Part shown: piece by piece, positions 41,674 to 50,301 of the stretch
Layout of the letters: every line of letters starts with the position of its first letter
Position numbering within the stretch: the stretch's first letter is position 1
From: Sphingomonas telluris
GTDB lineage: Bacteria; Pseudomonadota; Alphaproteobacteria; Sphingomonadales; Sphingomonadaceae
Reading direction: 5' to 3'
Assembly (NCBI RefSeq): GCF_022568775.1
Contig: NZ_JAKZHW010000001.1
Coordinates: forward strand, 496,001 to 560,000
Length of the DNA stretch: 64,000 nucleotides
Program-made: the position numbers and the translations under genes
Notes under the pieces: model-generated
Told to the model about the DNA's origin: nothing
Databases searched by the model: none
The model's input: only the letters and a program-made list of their open reading frames with translations

Positions 41674-42932
41674 CGCGAATCGTCGTCGTCGGGCTCGGCT
41701 ATGTCGGGCTGCCCCTCGCCGTGGCGCTCGCCCGGAAATTCGAGGTGCTTGGCTTCGACATCGACCCGAACCGCATCGGTGAGTTGCGCGAGGATTATGA
41801 CCGCACGCGGGAGATCGGTGCGGACGTCCTGGCGGCGTCGCGTCTCAAGCTGACGCATAATCCCGGGGATTGCGCCGGTGCCGACGTTTACATCGTCACG
41901 GTGCCCACGCCGGTCGACCAGGAGAACCGGCCCGACCTCACCGCCGTCCTGGCCGCGACGCGCGTCGTCGCGGAGTCCATCGATCCTGCGCTTCGGCCGA
42001 CAGTGGTCTACGAAAGCACCGTTTATCCCGGCGTGACCGAGGACGTCTGCGGTCCGGAGATCGAGCGACTCTCCGGACTGACCCGCGGACGGGATTTCCG
42101 GCTCGGCTACAGTCCTGAACGGATCAATCCCGGCGACCGCGCCCATTCGATCGACAAGATCACCAAGGTCATCGCCGGCGAAGACGAGGAAGTTCTCGAC
42201 CAGCTCGCGACGATCTACGGCTCCGTGACCAGCGGCGGCGTCTTCCGCGCAGCGTCCATCAAGGCGGCCGAGGCGGCGAAGGCGATTGAGAACGCCCAGC
42301 GCGATATCAACATCGCCTTCATGAACGAAGTCACGCAGATCTTTTCGAAGATTGGCGTGTCCATCTGGGATGTGCTCGCGGCGTCCAGGACGAAGTGGAA
42401 CTTCCTGCCGTTCGAGCCCGGACTCGTCGGTGGACACTGCATCGGCGTTGACCCCTATTACCTCAGCCATCTCGCTCAGCAGCTGGGCCATGATCCGCAG
42501 GTGATCCTGGCCGGACGCGGCACCAACGACGGCATGGGCGCCTGGATCGCGGACAGGCTGCACGAGCGGCGCGGGGGTCAGGCCGGGAGCGCTCTCGTCC
42601 TCGGCGTCACCTTCAAGGAGAATGTGCCTGACCTGCGCAACAGCCGCAGCTTCGACGTCGTTGAACGCTTGGTCGAGCTTGGTTATTCTGTGGACGTGTC
42701 GGACCCGCTTGCCGACCCGGACGAACTCCGGCGCGAACACGATCTGGAGCTGAAGGTCCTCGACGGCGGCCCCTACGATCTGGTCGTCGGTGCCGTACCG
42801 CACGAAGCCTTCTGCGAGCTGACTGCCGATCAGGTCGAGAGGCTGCTGAAACCCTGCGGCCTACTTGCCGATATCAAGGGGATGTGGCGCGATCGCGAAT
42901 TCAGTTCGTCGTTGACCCGCTGGTCGCTCTGA
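41670..42932 (+). CDS. Nucleotide-sugar dehydrogenase (UDP-HexNAcA type), CTG start
   Basis: 420 residues if translation starts at CTG 41670. The conserved NAD-fold start TRIVVVGLGYVGLPLAVALA is in this frame, yet the first ATG/GTG/TTG is a GTG at 41721, after the glycine motif. Only CTG 41670 lies between the preceding in-frame stop (41649) and the motif, and AAGGTGG is placed six bases before it, giving a CTGA overlap with ugd. The catalytic Cys is in LVGGHCIGVDPYYLSH, as in UDP-N-acetylmannosamine/galactosamine dehydrogenases (WecC/WbpO/TviB group). It makes a HexNAc-uronic acid for surface polysaccharide. Confidence 0.9.
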   Translation: MTRIVVVGLGYVGLPLAVALARKFEVLGFDIDPNRIGELREDYDRTREIGADVLAASRLKLTHNPGDCAGADVYIVTVPTPVDQENRPDLTAVLAATRVVAESIDPALRPTVVYESTVYPGVTEDVCGPEIERLSGLTRGRDFRLGYSPERINPGDRAHSIDKITKVIAGEDEEVLDQLATIYGSVTSGGVFRAASIKAAEAAKAIENAQRDINIAFMNEVTQIFSKIGVSIWDVLAASRTKWNFLPFEPGLVGGHCIGVDPYYLSHLAQQLGHDPQVILAGRGTNDGMGAWIADRLHERRGGQAGSALVLGVTFKENVPDLRNSRSFDVVERLVELGYSVDVSDPLADPDELRREHDLELKVLDGGPYDLVVGAVPHEAFCELTADQVERLLKPCGLLADIKGMWRDREFSSSLTRWSL

Positions 42933-42963
42933 GCCCGGAAAGGGTCATTTACCCCCTTTCTCG

Positions 42964-42993
42964 AAGTTTGTCCCATTTCGGGATAACAAACTT
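42964..42993. repeat. Nested inverted repeat upstream of second PEP-CTERM gene
   Basis: AAGTTTGT and ACAAACTT flank a centre containing TCCC ATTTC GGGA, so two inverted repeats are nested. It lies in an AT-rich gap of 287 bases between the dehydrogenase and PEP-CTERM genes, 227 bases ahead of the ATG at 43220. Core TGTCCCAT resembles the 36415 repeat near the other PEP-CTERM gene. Confidence 0.5.
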
Positions 42994-43049
42994 ATTAACA
43001 CGTGTTTCATTTTTGCGAAATTTACCCTATATTAACCAGATCGCGACTC

Positions 43050-43069
43050 GGAACAATCAACCTTGTTCC
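43050..43069. repeat. Inverted repeat GGAACAA / TTGTTCC
   Basis: GGAACAA and TTGTTCC, seven bases each with a 6-base spacer, with flanking TCGCG and CGCGA nearly completing a longer stem. It lies 151 bases before the PEP-CTERM start, just after an AT-rich TATATTAA stretch, so it could be a 5' transcript hairpin or an operator. A CCGGC-TTCG-GCCGG hairpin follows at 43183-43196. Confidence 0.45.
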
Positions 43070-43219
43070 GCGACCCCGACTGCTCGTTGACGGCGGGCAG
43101 TTACGTTCGGTGGGGTCGGGCGATTAACGGGGCTAGGGCGTTGGAGGGCGTCGTTCCGTAGATCGCGTGTCGCTTTCCGTTGCCGGCTTCGGCCGGGTGA
43201 CTTGGTTGGGAGAAGCGAC

Positions 43220-43873
43220 ATGAAGAAACTGCTGACCGCATTGGCTGGCATCTCAGCGCTAGCGATGGCGACGCCCTCGTACGCGGATGTTACGATCACC
43301 TTTAATTCGACGAACCCCGTTCCGGGTAACAACGACTTCGCGGGCAATCTGGCCGGCCTCGGGCTGACCCAGTTTACGACCACGGGGGCGACGATCACGC
43401 TCAATGAAGACGCCCAGATTCTGTTCGAATTCCTGGGCTCCGAGAGCGGCTTCGACGACACGTTCTATACGACGGGAGCGATGCCGAACCTGTCCTACAC
43501 GGAAACGTCGGCTCCGCCGGGTGAGAACCACTTTGCTGCTCCGATCACGATTGGTGCGGATCAACTGTTCGCCGGCAATCTCTGGAGCTTCCTGAACTTC
43601 TCGAGCTCCGGTCCGGGTGCGGATGCGACCATCGGCGACGATGGCTTCGGCATCTTCCTGGGTCCGAATGCCGCGAGCGGTTTCAATACCAACGTCTTCT
43701 ATCTGGGCTATGACGACCAGATCAATCAGCAGGACGACAACCACGACGACTTCATCGTTCGTGCAACGGTTCTTCCGGAACCGGGCACCTGGGCGATGAT
43801 GCTCTTCGGCTTTGGCGCGGCTGGCGTCGCGCTGCGTCGTTCGCGCAAGCCGGCTCTGGCGCAGCTCGCCTAA
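43220..43873 (+). CDS. PEPxxWA-CTERM sorting domain protein
   Basis: 217 residues: signal peptide MKKLLTALAGISALAMATPSYA, beta-rich middle with Asn/Thr/Gly-rich turns and no cysteine, and the sorting tail LPEPGTWAMMLFGFGAAGVALRRSRK. It would be processed by an exosortase-type system whose genes are not here. The start at 43220 has GGGAGAAG seven bases ahead. The middle recalls extracellular repeat proteins but has no clear repeat. A strong intrinsic terminator follows the stop. Confidence 0.88.
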   Translation: MKKLLTALAGISALAMATPSYADVTITFNSTNPVPGNNDFAGNLAGLGLTQFTTTGATITLNEDAQILFEFLGSESGFDDTFYTTGAMPNLSYTETSAPPGENHFAAPITIGADQLFAGNLWSFLNFSSSGPGADATIGDDGFGIFLGPNAASGFNTNVFYLGYDDQINQQDDNHDDFIVRATVLPEPGTWAMMLFGFGAAGVALRRSRKPALAQLA

Positions 43874-43922
43874 GCCAGCCTGAGTTTCGGGAAGCAGTCC
43901 CTCGGGCTGCCGGCCGATTGAG

Positions 43923-43957
43923 GAGGCCGCATCCAGCGATGGATGCGGCCTCTTTCG
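43923..43957 (+). terminator. Intrinsic terminator after second PEP-CTERM gene
   Basis: A perfect 12-bp stem (GAGGCCGCATCC with GGATGCGGCCTC) and a 6-base loop AGCGAT, followed by TTTCGTT. It lies 50 bases after the PEP-CTERM stop and 8 bases before the convergent HAD gene stop. Confidence 0.85.
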
Positions 43958-43964
43958 TTAGAAT

Positions 43965-44639
43965 TCAGTCTCGAGTTCGAGGGGCGATTTCGTCGAGGTG
44001 CCCCAGCATGTCCCCCGGATCGTCGTAGACCCTGAGAGCGCCCGCGCGCTCAAGCTCCTCGCGACCATAGCCGCCCGAAAGCAGTCCGATTCCGAGCGCT
44101 CCGCAGCGAGCGGCCGCCAGCATGTCCCAGATGCTGTCCCCGATTACGTAGGAGCCGACGGTCGTGGCATCGACGCGACGAGCGGCCTCCACAAAAAGGT
44201 CGGGATCCGGCTTCGCGTACTGCACCTGGTCGCGGGTCACAAGGGCAATGGCGTCCGGCTCGAGACCCAGGCTCCGCACATTTGGCTCCGCCGTCACAAG
44301 CCGGCCGCTTGTGCCGATCGCCCATGGCAAGTCGAGCGCGGAGAGAGTCTGCAGCAGTTCGACCGAGCCCGGCAGCGGTCGCACTTCGTGAGACAGCGAC
44401 AGATAATGTTCGGCGTGACGTAGGCGGAGGCGGTCGATGGTCTCCAGATCGACCTCGCGGCCCAGCTCCCGCAGCAGCTGGTTGGTGAACAGGCCCCCGC
44501 TCATCCCGATCTTGCGGTGGATGCGCCAGACGGACAGGTCGATACCTTCGTCCCGGAGCGCGAGGTGCCACGCCCGGACGTGCTGATAGACACTGTCGAC
44601 AAGCGTGCCGTCGAGGTCGAACAGAAAGGCCGTGGTCAT
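43965..44639 (-). CDS. HAD-superfamily hydrolase (beta-phosphoglucomutase-like)
   Basis: 224 residues. TTAFLFDLDGTLVDSVYQHV contains the DxDGT nucleophile motif; a helical cap with GMSGGLFTNQLL follows, then Ser/Thr region GTSGRLVTAEP, Lys region AKPDPDLFVEA and the acid pair GDSIWDMLAA. The set is subfamily I, the phosphoglycolate/phosphoglucomutase kind. Substrate unknown. The start at 44639 overlaps the MFS stop (ATGA); a longer frame up to 45092 is the opposite-frame shadow of the transporter. Confidence 0.9.
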   Translation of the reverse strand: MTTAFLFDLDGTLVDSVYQHVRAWHLALRDEGIDLSVWRIHRKIGMSGGLFTNQLLRELGREVDLETIDRLRLRHAEHYLSLSHEVRPLPGSVELLQTLSALDLPWAIGTSGRLVTAEPNVRSLGLEPDAIALVTRDQVQYAKPDPDLFVEAARRVDATTVGSYVIGDSIWDMLAAARCGALGIGLLSGGYGREELERAGALRVYDDPGDMLGHLDEIAPRTRD

Positions 44640-45937
44640 GCGCTGGTCTTTCGCGGGGCAGTTTCCTTCATGAGAAGGAAGATGGGCAAAACACACAGAC
44701 TCACGAGCGCGATCATTGCTCCGGGCGCCATCGTCCATCCGGTCCGCTGAACGAGGAGTTGGGCGACATAGGGCGTGAGCCCACCGAAAATCGCCGTCGC
44801 CATGGTCGCCCCGAGAGCCAAGCCGGTGACCCGTCCCTCCCCCGGGAATTGCTCCGCCGTGGCCACTGCACCAACCGCACTGACGCCACCCGCCAGCGCG
44901 GCGAGGACGAGCGCGCCGGCCGCCGCCTGCGCATGTGATCCGCTGGCCATCAAGGCGAACATCGTCGCCGGGAGGAGGGCACTCCCTACTGCCAGCACGA
45001 CGAGGATTCGCTTCCGTCCTATTCGGTCCGACAGGATACCCGTGAGCGGCGTCACCAGGATGACGACCACCGCCGCGGCGGTCGAAAGCCACAGCGAGGC
45101 GGTCTCGGTCCGCGAGCCTGCGGACGTCAGGAAGGCGGGCACGTAGGTTATTCCGACGTAATAGGTGATCGACCCGAGCGAGGAGATCGCGAAGGCGCGG
45201 GCGATGCCGCCTCGATGGTTGGCGATGCTGTGGCGGAGCGGGCTGTCGGGGACCGTCCGCTCGGCCAACTGCCGCTGGAACTCAGGCGATTCCTCCATCG
45301 CCGAGCGAGCGATCCAGACGCTGCCCGCCAGTGCGGCACCGACGAGGAACGGTATGCGCCATCCCCAGTTCGCTAGGTCCGCCTCGCTCATCGACGCCAC
45401 CGTGATCGCGGATATGCCGACCGCCAGAAGAGCGCCGATCTCGCTCGCGGCTGACGCCGACGAAGCGATCAGTCCCCGCCGTCCTTCGGGAGCGCCTTCA
45501 AGCAAATAGGCGACAACACCGGTATATTCGCCACCGACCGAGAAACCCATTACGCACCGCAACAGGATCAACAGGACGCCGGCCGCGGAGCCGACCTGCG
45601 CGTAGGTTGGCAGCAATGCCGTTGCGAACATTGCGGCGGTCATAAGGGCGACCGAGACCAGCAGCATGTGCCGCCGGCCGCTGCGATCACCTATATGCCC
45701 GAAGAAAACCGCGCCCAGCGGTCGCATCAGATAGGCAACGGCGAACCCGCCGAGCGTTACCAGCAGCGATGCTTCCCCCGGCCCGAAAAAAACACGTGCG
45801 AGCACCGTCGCGAAGTAGAGGTAGAGCGTGAAATCGTACCATTCGACGATGGTCGAAAAGGCCGCGATCGCCAGTGAAGCCCGAGAGACCTGTGCATCGC
45901 CGGCAAGCCCTTCGTTTTTTACTGCTTCTAGCGTCAC
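44636..45937 (-). CDS. MFS transporter, metabolite:H+ symporter (MHS) type
   Basis: 433 residues with 12 hydrophobic segments. VEWYDFTLYLYFATVLARVFF and RPLGAVFFGHIGDRSGRRHMLL are typical of the MHS subfamily (alpha-ketoglutarate, citrate, proline/betaine-type). The loop between helices 8 and 9 carries DRIGRKR. GGAGGTAAACA precedes the GTG start. Transport substrate is probably a carboxylate or zwitterion; the linked HAD phosphatase gives no clear hint. Divergent from the GGDEF-EAL gene with a 71-base shared upstream region. Confidence 0.88.
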   Translation of the reverse strand: MTLEAVKNEGLAGDAQVSRASLAIAAFSTIVEWYDFTLYLYFATVLARVFFGPGEASLLVTLGGFAVAYLMRPLGAVFFGHIGDRSGRRHMLLVSVALMTAAMFATALLPTYAQVGSAAGVLLILLRCVMGFSVGGEYTGVVAYLLEGAPEGRRGLIASSASAASEIGALLAVGISAITVASMSEADLANWGWRIPFLVGAALAGSVWIARSAMEESPEFQRQLAERTVPDSPLRHSIANHRGGIARAFAISSLGSITYYVGITYVPAFLTSAGSRTETASLWLSTAAAVVVILVTPLTGILSDRIGRKRILVVLAVGSALLPATMFALMASGSHAQAAAGALVLAALAGGVSAVGAVATAEQFPGEGRVTGLALGATMATAIFGGLTPYVAQLLVQRTGWTMAPGAMIALVSLCVLPIFLLMKETAPRKTSA

Positions 45938-46008
45938 TGTTTACCTCCGCGGCCTAACGGAATTTAAACCATATTGTTCTAGGTCTGCCTCCTCGACTGG
46001 GAGGCTGA

Positions 46009-48096
46009 GTGGGAAGCATCAGAAGCTTGTTGAGGGCGGGAGGCAACTCTTCGCAGGAAGAGGCGCGTCCGCAATCCTCGCGAGCAGAGGGATTGATCCG
46101 GGAATTCGAGAACAGCGAGAAGGGCTGGTTCTGGGAGACCGGCCGTGACGGAACGCTCGCCTATATCAGCGACAGCGTTGCTCGTGCCGTCGGCCGAGAC
46201 GCAGCCGACCTGATCGATCGACCGTTCACCGACCTGATTTCGACGGAGACCGCCGACGGCAGCGCGACTTCGGAAAGGACTTTGGGCTTCTATTTGTCGT
46301 CCCACGTCGCGTTTCAGGACCTCATCGTCCGGGCCAAGACCAAGAACGAAATCTGGTGGTCCATCTCCGGCCGCCCGGTTCACGACGAGGTTGGCCGTTT
46401 TTTCGGCTATCGCGGCTTTGCGTCGGACCTGACGAAAGTCCGCCAGTCCGAGGTCGAACTCGACCGTCTCGCTCGGCAGGACTCCCTGACGGGTCTGGCC
46501 AACCGCGAGGCGCTTCGGCGCGCGCTCGACGATGCGCTGTTGGGGGCCGCGCGGCGAAAGCATCTGTGCTCAGTCTTCCTGCTCGATCTCGACCGCTTCA
46601 AGGCGGTGAACGATACGCTCGGCCATCCAGCGGGAGATACATTGCTGCGCCTGGTGTCGCTGCGCCTGCGCGACGAGGTCGGCAAGATGGGGCGGGTGGG
46701 ACGTCTCGGCGGCGACGAATTCCAAGTCGTCCTTCCGTCGACTTCGTCGAAGGAGGATCTCGCGAAGCTCGCGCAGGGGATCATCGACAATCTTTCGCGG
46801 CCCTACACGATCAACGGTACGGCGGTCTCGATCGGCGCTTCGGTCGGTATCGTCACGTCCGACTATGACGACCGCACCTCTGACGACCTGATGCGCGACG
46901 CCGACCTTGCGCTCTACGCCGCCAAGGCCGCGGGCAAGGGCTGCTTCCGCTTCTTCGCGCCCGAGATGCACGAGGCGGCACGCGAACGGCAGCGGATGGA
47001 ATCCGACCTTCGCGTAGCGCTCGAGAAGGGGCAGCTGCGTGTGGTCTTCCAGCCGTGCGTCGACGCTTCGACCGAGGCGGTCACGGGGTTCGAAGCTCTT
47101 ATCCGCTGGGACCATCCGGAACACGGCCCGGTTAGCCCCGCACAATTCATTCCGCTGGCCGAGGAAATCGGCCTGATCAACGAGATCGGCGAGTGGGTGC
47201 TGCGAACTGCCTGCGTCGAGGCAGCGAAATGGCCGCACAACATTTCGGTCGCGGTCAATTTGTCGCCGGTGCAATTCAAATCGCACGCCTTGCCATCGAC
47301 CGTCCGCGCCATACTGGCCGAGGCCGACCTGGACGCGACGCGGCTGGAGCTGGAGATTACTGAGGGCGTGCTGCTCAACAACGACCAGCACGTCCACGAC
47401 ATGATCCACGCTCTCAAGGCGATCGGCGTCAAGCTGGCGCTGGACGACTTCGGTACGGGCTATTCGAGCCTTAGCTATCTGCTCCGCGTTCCGTTCGACA
47501 AGATCAAGATCGACCAGAGCTTCGTCCGCGGCGCGTCCGATCCGGCGAGCCGGAACGCGGTGCTAATCCGCGCCATGGTCGGCCTGGCCTCGGACCTGAA
47601 GATGCAGACGACCGCCGAAGGCGTCGAAACGCAGGAAGAACTTATGCTCGTCCGCAGCCTCGGCTGCTCACTCGTCCAAGGATATTTCTTCGGCAAACCA
47701 ATGCCTGTCGAAGAAGCGCGCGAGCTTGCGGCGAAGGGCGCCGTCGAGCGCCCCGAGGCCCAGTATGCCGCGCGGGAGCCGCGGATCCGCATCATCCGCG
47801 CGGCGCTCCTTCACCACAAGGGTCAGGTCAAAGGCGCGCGTCTCCGCAACATTTCCAGCGGCGGCGCCCTGGTCGAGTGCCGCGAGGAGGTGGAGGTCGG
47901 CGCCGATATCCAACTCGACTTCGCGGCCGGCGGCCTGATCCCCGCCATCGTTCGCTGGGCCAAGGGCACTCAGTTCGGGGTGCAGTTCAAGGACAAGTTC
48001 GACCTGAAGCTGCTTCAGCCCGCAAACCCCGCGCCGAAGCAGTCCAAGGTCGTCACGCCCAACTACCTCATGAGCGGGGAAGCCGGCGGGAAGTAG
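46009..48096 (+). CDS. PAS-GGDEF-EAL-PilZ cyclic-di-GMP enzyme
   Basis: 695 residues. PAS-type sensor at about 25-155 (FWETGRDGTLAYISDSVARAVG), GGDEF domain with intact LGGDEF at about 234-238 and DSLTGLANREAL, EAL domain with FEALIRW at 362-364 and later DDFGTGYSSL and DQSFVRG, and a C-terminal PilZ-like stretch at about 590-670 (RIIRAALLHHKGQVKGARLRNISSGGALVEC). All catalytic motifs look intact, so both synthesis and hydrolysis of c-di-GMP are possible, with PilZ as an internal sensor. The GTG start has GGGAGG at a 4-base spacing. No signal peptide or transmembrane segment. Confidence 0.93.
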   Translation: MGSIRSLLRAGGNSSQEEARPQSSRAEGLIREFENSEKGWFWETGRDGTLAYISDSVARAVGRDAADLIDRPFTDLISTETADGSATSERTLGFYLSSHVAFQDLIVRAKTKNEIWWSISGRPVHDEVGRFFGYRGFASDLTKVRQSEVELDRLARQDSLTGLANREALRRALDDALLGAARRKHLCSVFLLDLDRFKAVNDTLGHPAGDTLLRLVSLRLRDEVGKMGRVGRLGGDEFQVVLPSTSSKEDLAKLAQGIIDNLSRPYTINGTAVSIGASVGIVTSDYDDRTSDDLMRDADLALYAAKAAGKGCFRFFAPEMHEAARERQRMESDLRVALEKGQLRVVFQPCVDASTEAVTGFEALIRWDHPEHGPVSPAQFIPLAEEIGLINEIGEWVLRTACVEAAKWPHNISVAVNLSPVQFKSHALPSTVRAILAEADLDATRLELEITEGVLLNNDQHVHDMIHALKAIGVKLALDDFGTGYSSLSYLLRVPFDKIKIDQSFVRGASDPASRNAVLIRAMVGLASDLKMQTTAEGVETQEELMLVRSLGCSLVQGYFFGKPMPVEEARELAAKGAVERPEAQYAAREPRIRIIRAALLHHKGQVKGARLRNISSGGALVECREEVEVGADIQLDFAAGGLIPAIVRWAKGTQFGVQFKDKFDLKLLQPANPAPKQSKVVTPNYLMSGEAGGK

Positions 48097-48164
48097 CGTC
48101 CGCTAGGGCGCCGCCCTGCGATCGAGCTGTCGCCTATAGTCACGCCGTCCGCTTCGAAGAGCGC

Positions 48165-48257
48165 TCAGAACTCCAAATTGATGGCATAGGCGAACACGAA
48201 CACGGCGATGATTGCGGCCGAAACCCACATGGCCGTCATCCTGGATTGCCGGAACAT
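48165..48257 (-). CDS. 30-residue single-pass membrane peptide
   Basis: Reading from ATG 48257 gives MFRQSRMTAMWVSAAIIA then VFVFAYAINLEF and a stop: a short basic head and one membrane helix of about 17 residues. The ATG follows the stop of the upstream gene directly (TGA-ATG, no gap) and AAGGGTGATC lies about ten bases ahead, so it is probably translationally coupled. Length is below most gene finders' limits. Family not recognised; similar tiny membrane proteins occur as subunits of respiratory or transport complexes. Confidence 0.6.
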   Translation of the reverse strand: MFRQSRMTAMWVSAAIIAVFVFAYAINLEF

Positions 48258-48425
48258 TCATCGATCACCCTTGTCGCCTTCGCCGCGTTTCGGCTTGGTC
48301 TTTGAATCGCGCTTCTGATCCTGGGCAAGGCTGCGCCCGACATCGTCCGATTCCTTGAAACGGCCCTCGCTGTCACGGCGTACGTAGCGCTTGTCTGTTC
48401 CCGTATCGATCAGCTCTCTCGGCAA
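48258..48425 (-). CDS. Small conserved basic protein (RELIDTGTDKRYVRRD type)
   Basis: 55 residues starting at a TTG (48425) that has AGGAGG six bases ahead; a GTG-like longer reading to 48449 starts inside that ribosome site. The sequence PRELIDTGTDKRYVRRDSEGRFKESDDVGRSLAQD is a pattern I recognise from many bacterial genomes, always small, charged and without known function, often stress-related. The tail is Lys/Gly-rich. A candidate EcfG-type promoter lies just upstream, and the next gene is the coupled membrane peptide. Confidence 0.82.
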   Translation of the reverse strand: MPRELIDTGTDKRYVRRDSEGRFKESDDVGRSLAQDQKRDSKTKPKRGEGDKGDR

Positions 48426-48466
48426 AACTTCCTCCTGCAACTGACCCATTTGCTTTCAATACGATG

Positions 48467-48491
48467 AACGTTCGCAGACCCACGCGGTTCA
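48467..48491 (-). promoter_or_regulatory. Candidate EcfG-type (general stress) promoter
   Basis: Minus strand: TGAAC, 16 bases, CGTT. The alphaproteobacterial general-stress sigma factor EcfG recognises GGAAC-N16/17-CGTT, so one base differs. It is placed 42 bases before the TTG start of the small protein, giving a leader of about 35 bases that includes the AGGAGG site. Confidence 0.5.
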
Positions 48492-48596
48492 CGCGCCTTC
48501 CCGCTAAATTTCAGTGATTTACGTTAAAGGTGGCGTGTGCCAGTGCACCAGAATTTGTAACTTCAAGCGGGAACGCGCTCTCGCTACGGCCAGGCG

Positions 48597-50252
48597 GTGA
48601 AGCGGTTAAAGACCCTGGTCCTGCTTCTTCTTGCTGCCGTGATCGCAGCCGCTGCGGCATGGCAGATTTGGCCCGTGCAGATCATGGTCCTGGCCTATCG
48701 CTTCATGCATCCGGTGGCCGCGAACCGCGCGGTGCAGTGGCAAGAGGGGCCGGCGAAGCCTCCCGCTGGGGAACGCCCACCGAATATCGTCCTGATTGTT
48801 GCCGACGATCTCGGCATCAACGACCTCACCGCGGAAGGCCATGGCACCGGCGTGGCAGGCGGCGTGGTTCCGACGCCCAACATCGACGCCATTGCCCGCG
48901 AGGGTGCGGATTTCACGACGGCTTATTCGGCCAATGCGACCTGCTCGCCGTCGCGCGCCGCGCTGCTCACGGGCCGCTATCCGCAGCGGTTCGGATTCGA
49001 GTTCACGGCCGTTCCTGACCAACTCGCGAAATATGTGCCGCGCTATTCCCCGCAGAACCGGCCGCATCCGACGATCTATCATGCGGACCTGGAGGCGCTG
49101 ACGCCACCGATGGAACGAATGGGCATGCCGGCAAGCGAGGTGACGATTGCCGAGCTACTGAAATCGCGCGGCTATCACACTCTCCACATCGGCAAATGGC
49201 ATTTGGGCGAGGCATCCGGGATGCGACCCGAAGACCAAGGCTTCGACGAGAGTCTGGGCTTCATGGCGGCCGCTTCCAAATATGCGCCCGATGAGACGAC
49301 CATCAACGCCAAGCTGCCCGGTGACCCGCTGGACCGCTTCCTGTGGCTGGCTCTCAGCGATGGCGTTCAGTTCAACGGCAGTCTGCCATTCCACGCCGGA
49401 AAATATATGACGGACTATCTTAGCGATCAGGCGGTCGCCGCGATCAAGGCCAATCGCAATCGTCCCTTCTTCCTCTATCTCGCCTACAACGCGCCGCACA
49501 CGCCGCTCCAGGCCGCCAAGGCCGACTACGATGCGCTCGACGCGATCGGGGACGAACGCACGCGGGTCTACGCTACGATGATCCGGGCGCTCGATCGCGG
49601 AGTGCGGAGGGTGACCGCTGAGCTGAAGGCCCAAGGCCTCGAGCGCGATACGATCGTCATCTTCACGAACGACAATGGCGGCGCCTGGTACGCGGGCCTT
49701 CCAGACATCAACAGACCCTATCGGGGCTGGAAACAGACGTTCTTCGAAGGGGGAATCCGTGTTCCGTTCTTCATGCGGTGGACGGGCAGGATCGCGCCGG
49801 GACAGCGAGTGAACATACCGATCGAGCACATTGACGTGCTGCCCACGCTCGCAGCAGCGGCCGGAGCGACGCTGCCCCGCGGACGGCGGATCGACGGCGT
49901 CGACCTTCTCCCGTTCATCGCCGCGCGTCAGGCGGGGACGCCCGTGAGCCGTCCACTGTTCTGGCGTTCCGGCACGTACGAAGCGGTGCGCGATGGCGAC
50001 TGGAAGCTGCAAGTCTCCCGCAATCCGTCGCGCATCTGGCTGTTCGACCTCCGCGCGGACCCGACCGAGCGAACCGATTTGTCATTACGACGCCCCGACA
50101 TGGTTGCCCGGTTGCGCTCCGAGCTCGCAGCTCACGACCGCGAGCTGGCGAAGCCGCTGTGGCCCGCGCTGCTGGAGGAGCCCATCCGGATCGATGTCCC
50201 CGCCAACGCACCGTGGAAGCCGGGCCAGGAGTATGTCTACTGGCCCAACTGA
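48597..50252 (+). CDS. Sulfatase (formylglycine type), membrane-anchored or exported
   Basis: 551 residues with one N-terminal hydrophobic helix. The formylglycine motif CSPSRAALLTGR starts at Cys116, so activation by a formylglycine-generating enzyme is expected. Metal ligands appear in VLIVADDLGIND and IFTNDNGGAWY, and IGKWHLG is the usual sulfatase Lys/His region. It cleaves sulfate esters; substrate unknown. GTG start, weak site. It is followed on the other strand by the small-gene cluster. Confidence 0.92.
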   Translation: MKRLKTLVLLLLAAVIAAAAAWQIWPVQIMVLAYRFMHPVAANRAVQWQEGPAKPPAGERPPNIVLIVADDLGINDLTAEGHGTGVAGGVVPTPNIDAIAREGADFTTAYSANATCSPSRAALLTGRYPQRFGFEFTAVPDQLAKYVPRYSPQNRPHPTIYHADLEALTPPMERMGMPASEVTIAELLKSRGYHTLHIGKWHLGEASGMRPEDQGFDESLGFMAAASKYAPDETTINAKLPGDPLDRFLWLALSDGVQFNGSLPFHAGKYMTDYLSDQAVAAIKANRNRPFFLYLAYNAPHTPLQAAKADYDALDAIGDERTRVYATMIRALDRGVRRVTAELKAQGLERDTIVIFTNDNGGAWYAGLPDINRPYRGWKQTFFEGGIRVPFFMRWTGRIAPGQRVNIPIEHIDVLPTLAAAAGATLPRGRRIDGVDLLPFIAARQAGTPVSRPLFWRSGTYEAVRDGDWKLQVSRNPSRIWLFDLRADPTERTDLSLRRPDMVARLRSELAAHDRELAKPLWPALLEEPIRIDVPANAPWKPGQEYVYWPN

Positions 50253-50301
50253 GCGCGCGACTAACGCGCATCAGGTTCCAGGCCCGCCTCGAACAGGTAT
50301 C

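Noticed and set aside
43050..43075. GGAACAA as an EcfG -35 for the second PEP-CTERM gene
   Set aside because: At 16-17 bases downstream there is CGAC/GACC instead of CGTT; the site is better explained as an inverted repeat.
44640..45092. Long 5' extension of the HAD hydrolase frame
   Set aside because: This part is the opposite-frame shadow of the MFS gene; ATG 44639 with the ATGA overlap and the DxDGT motif right after is the true start.
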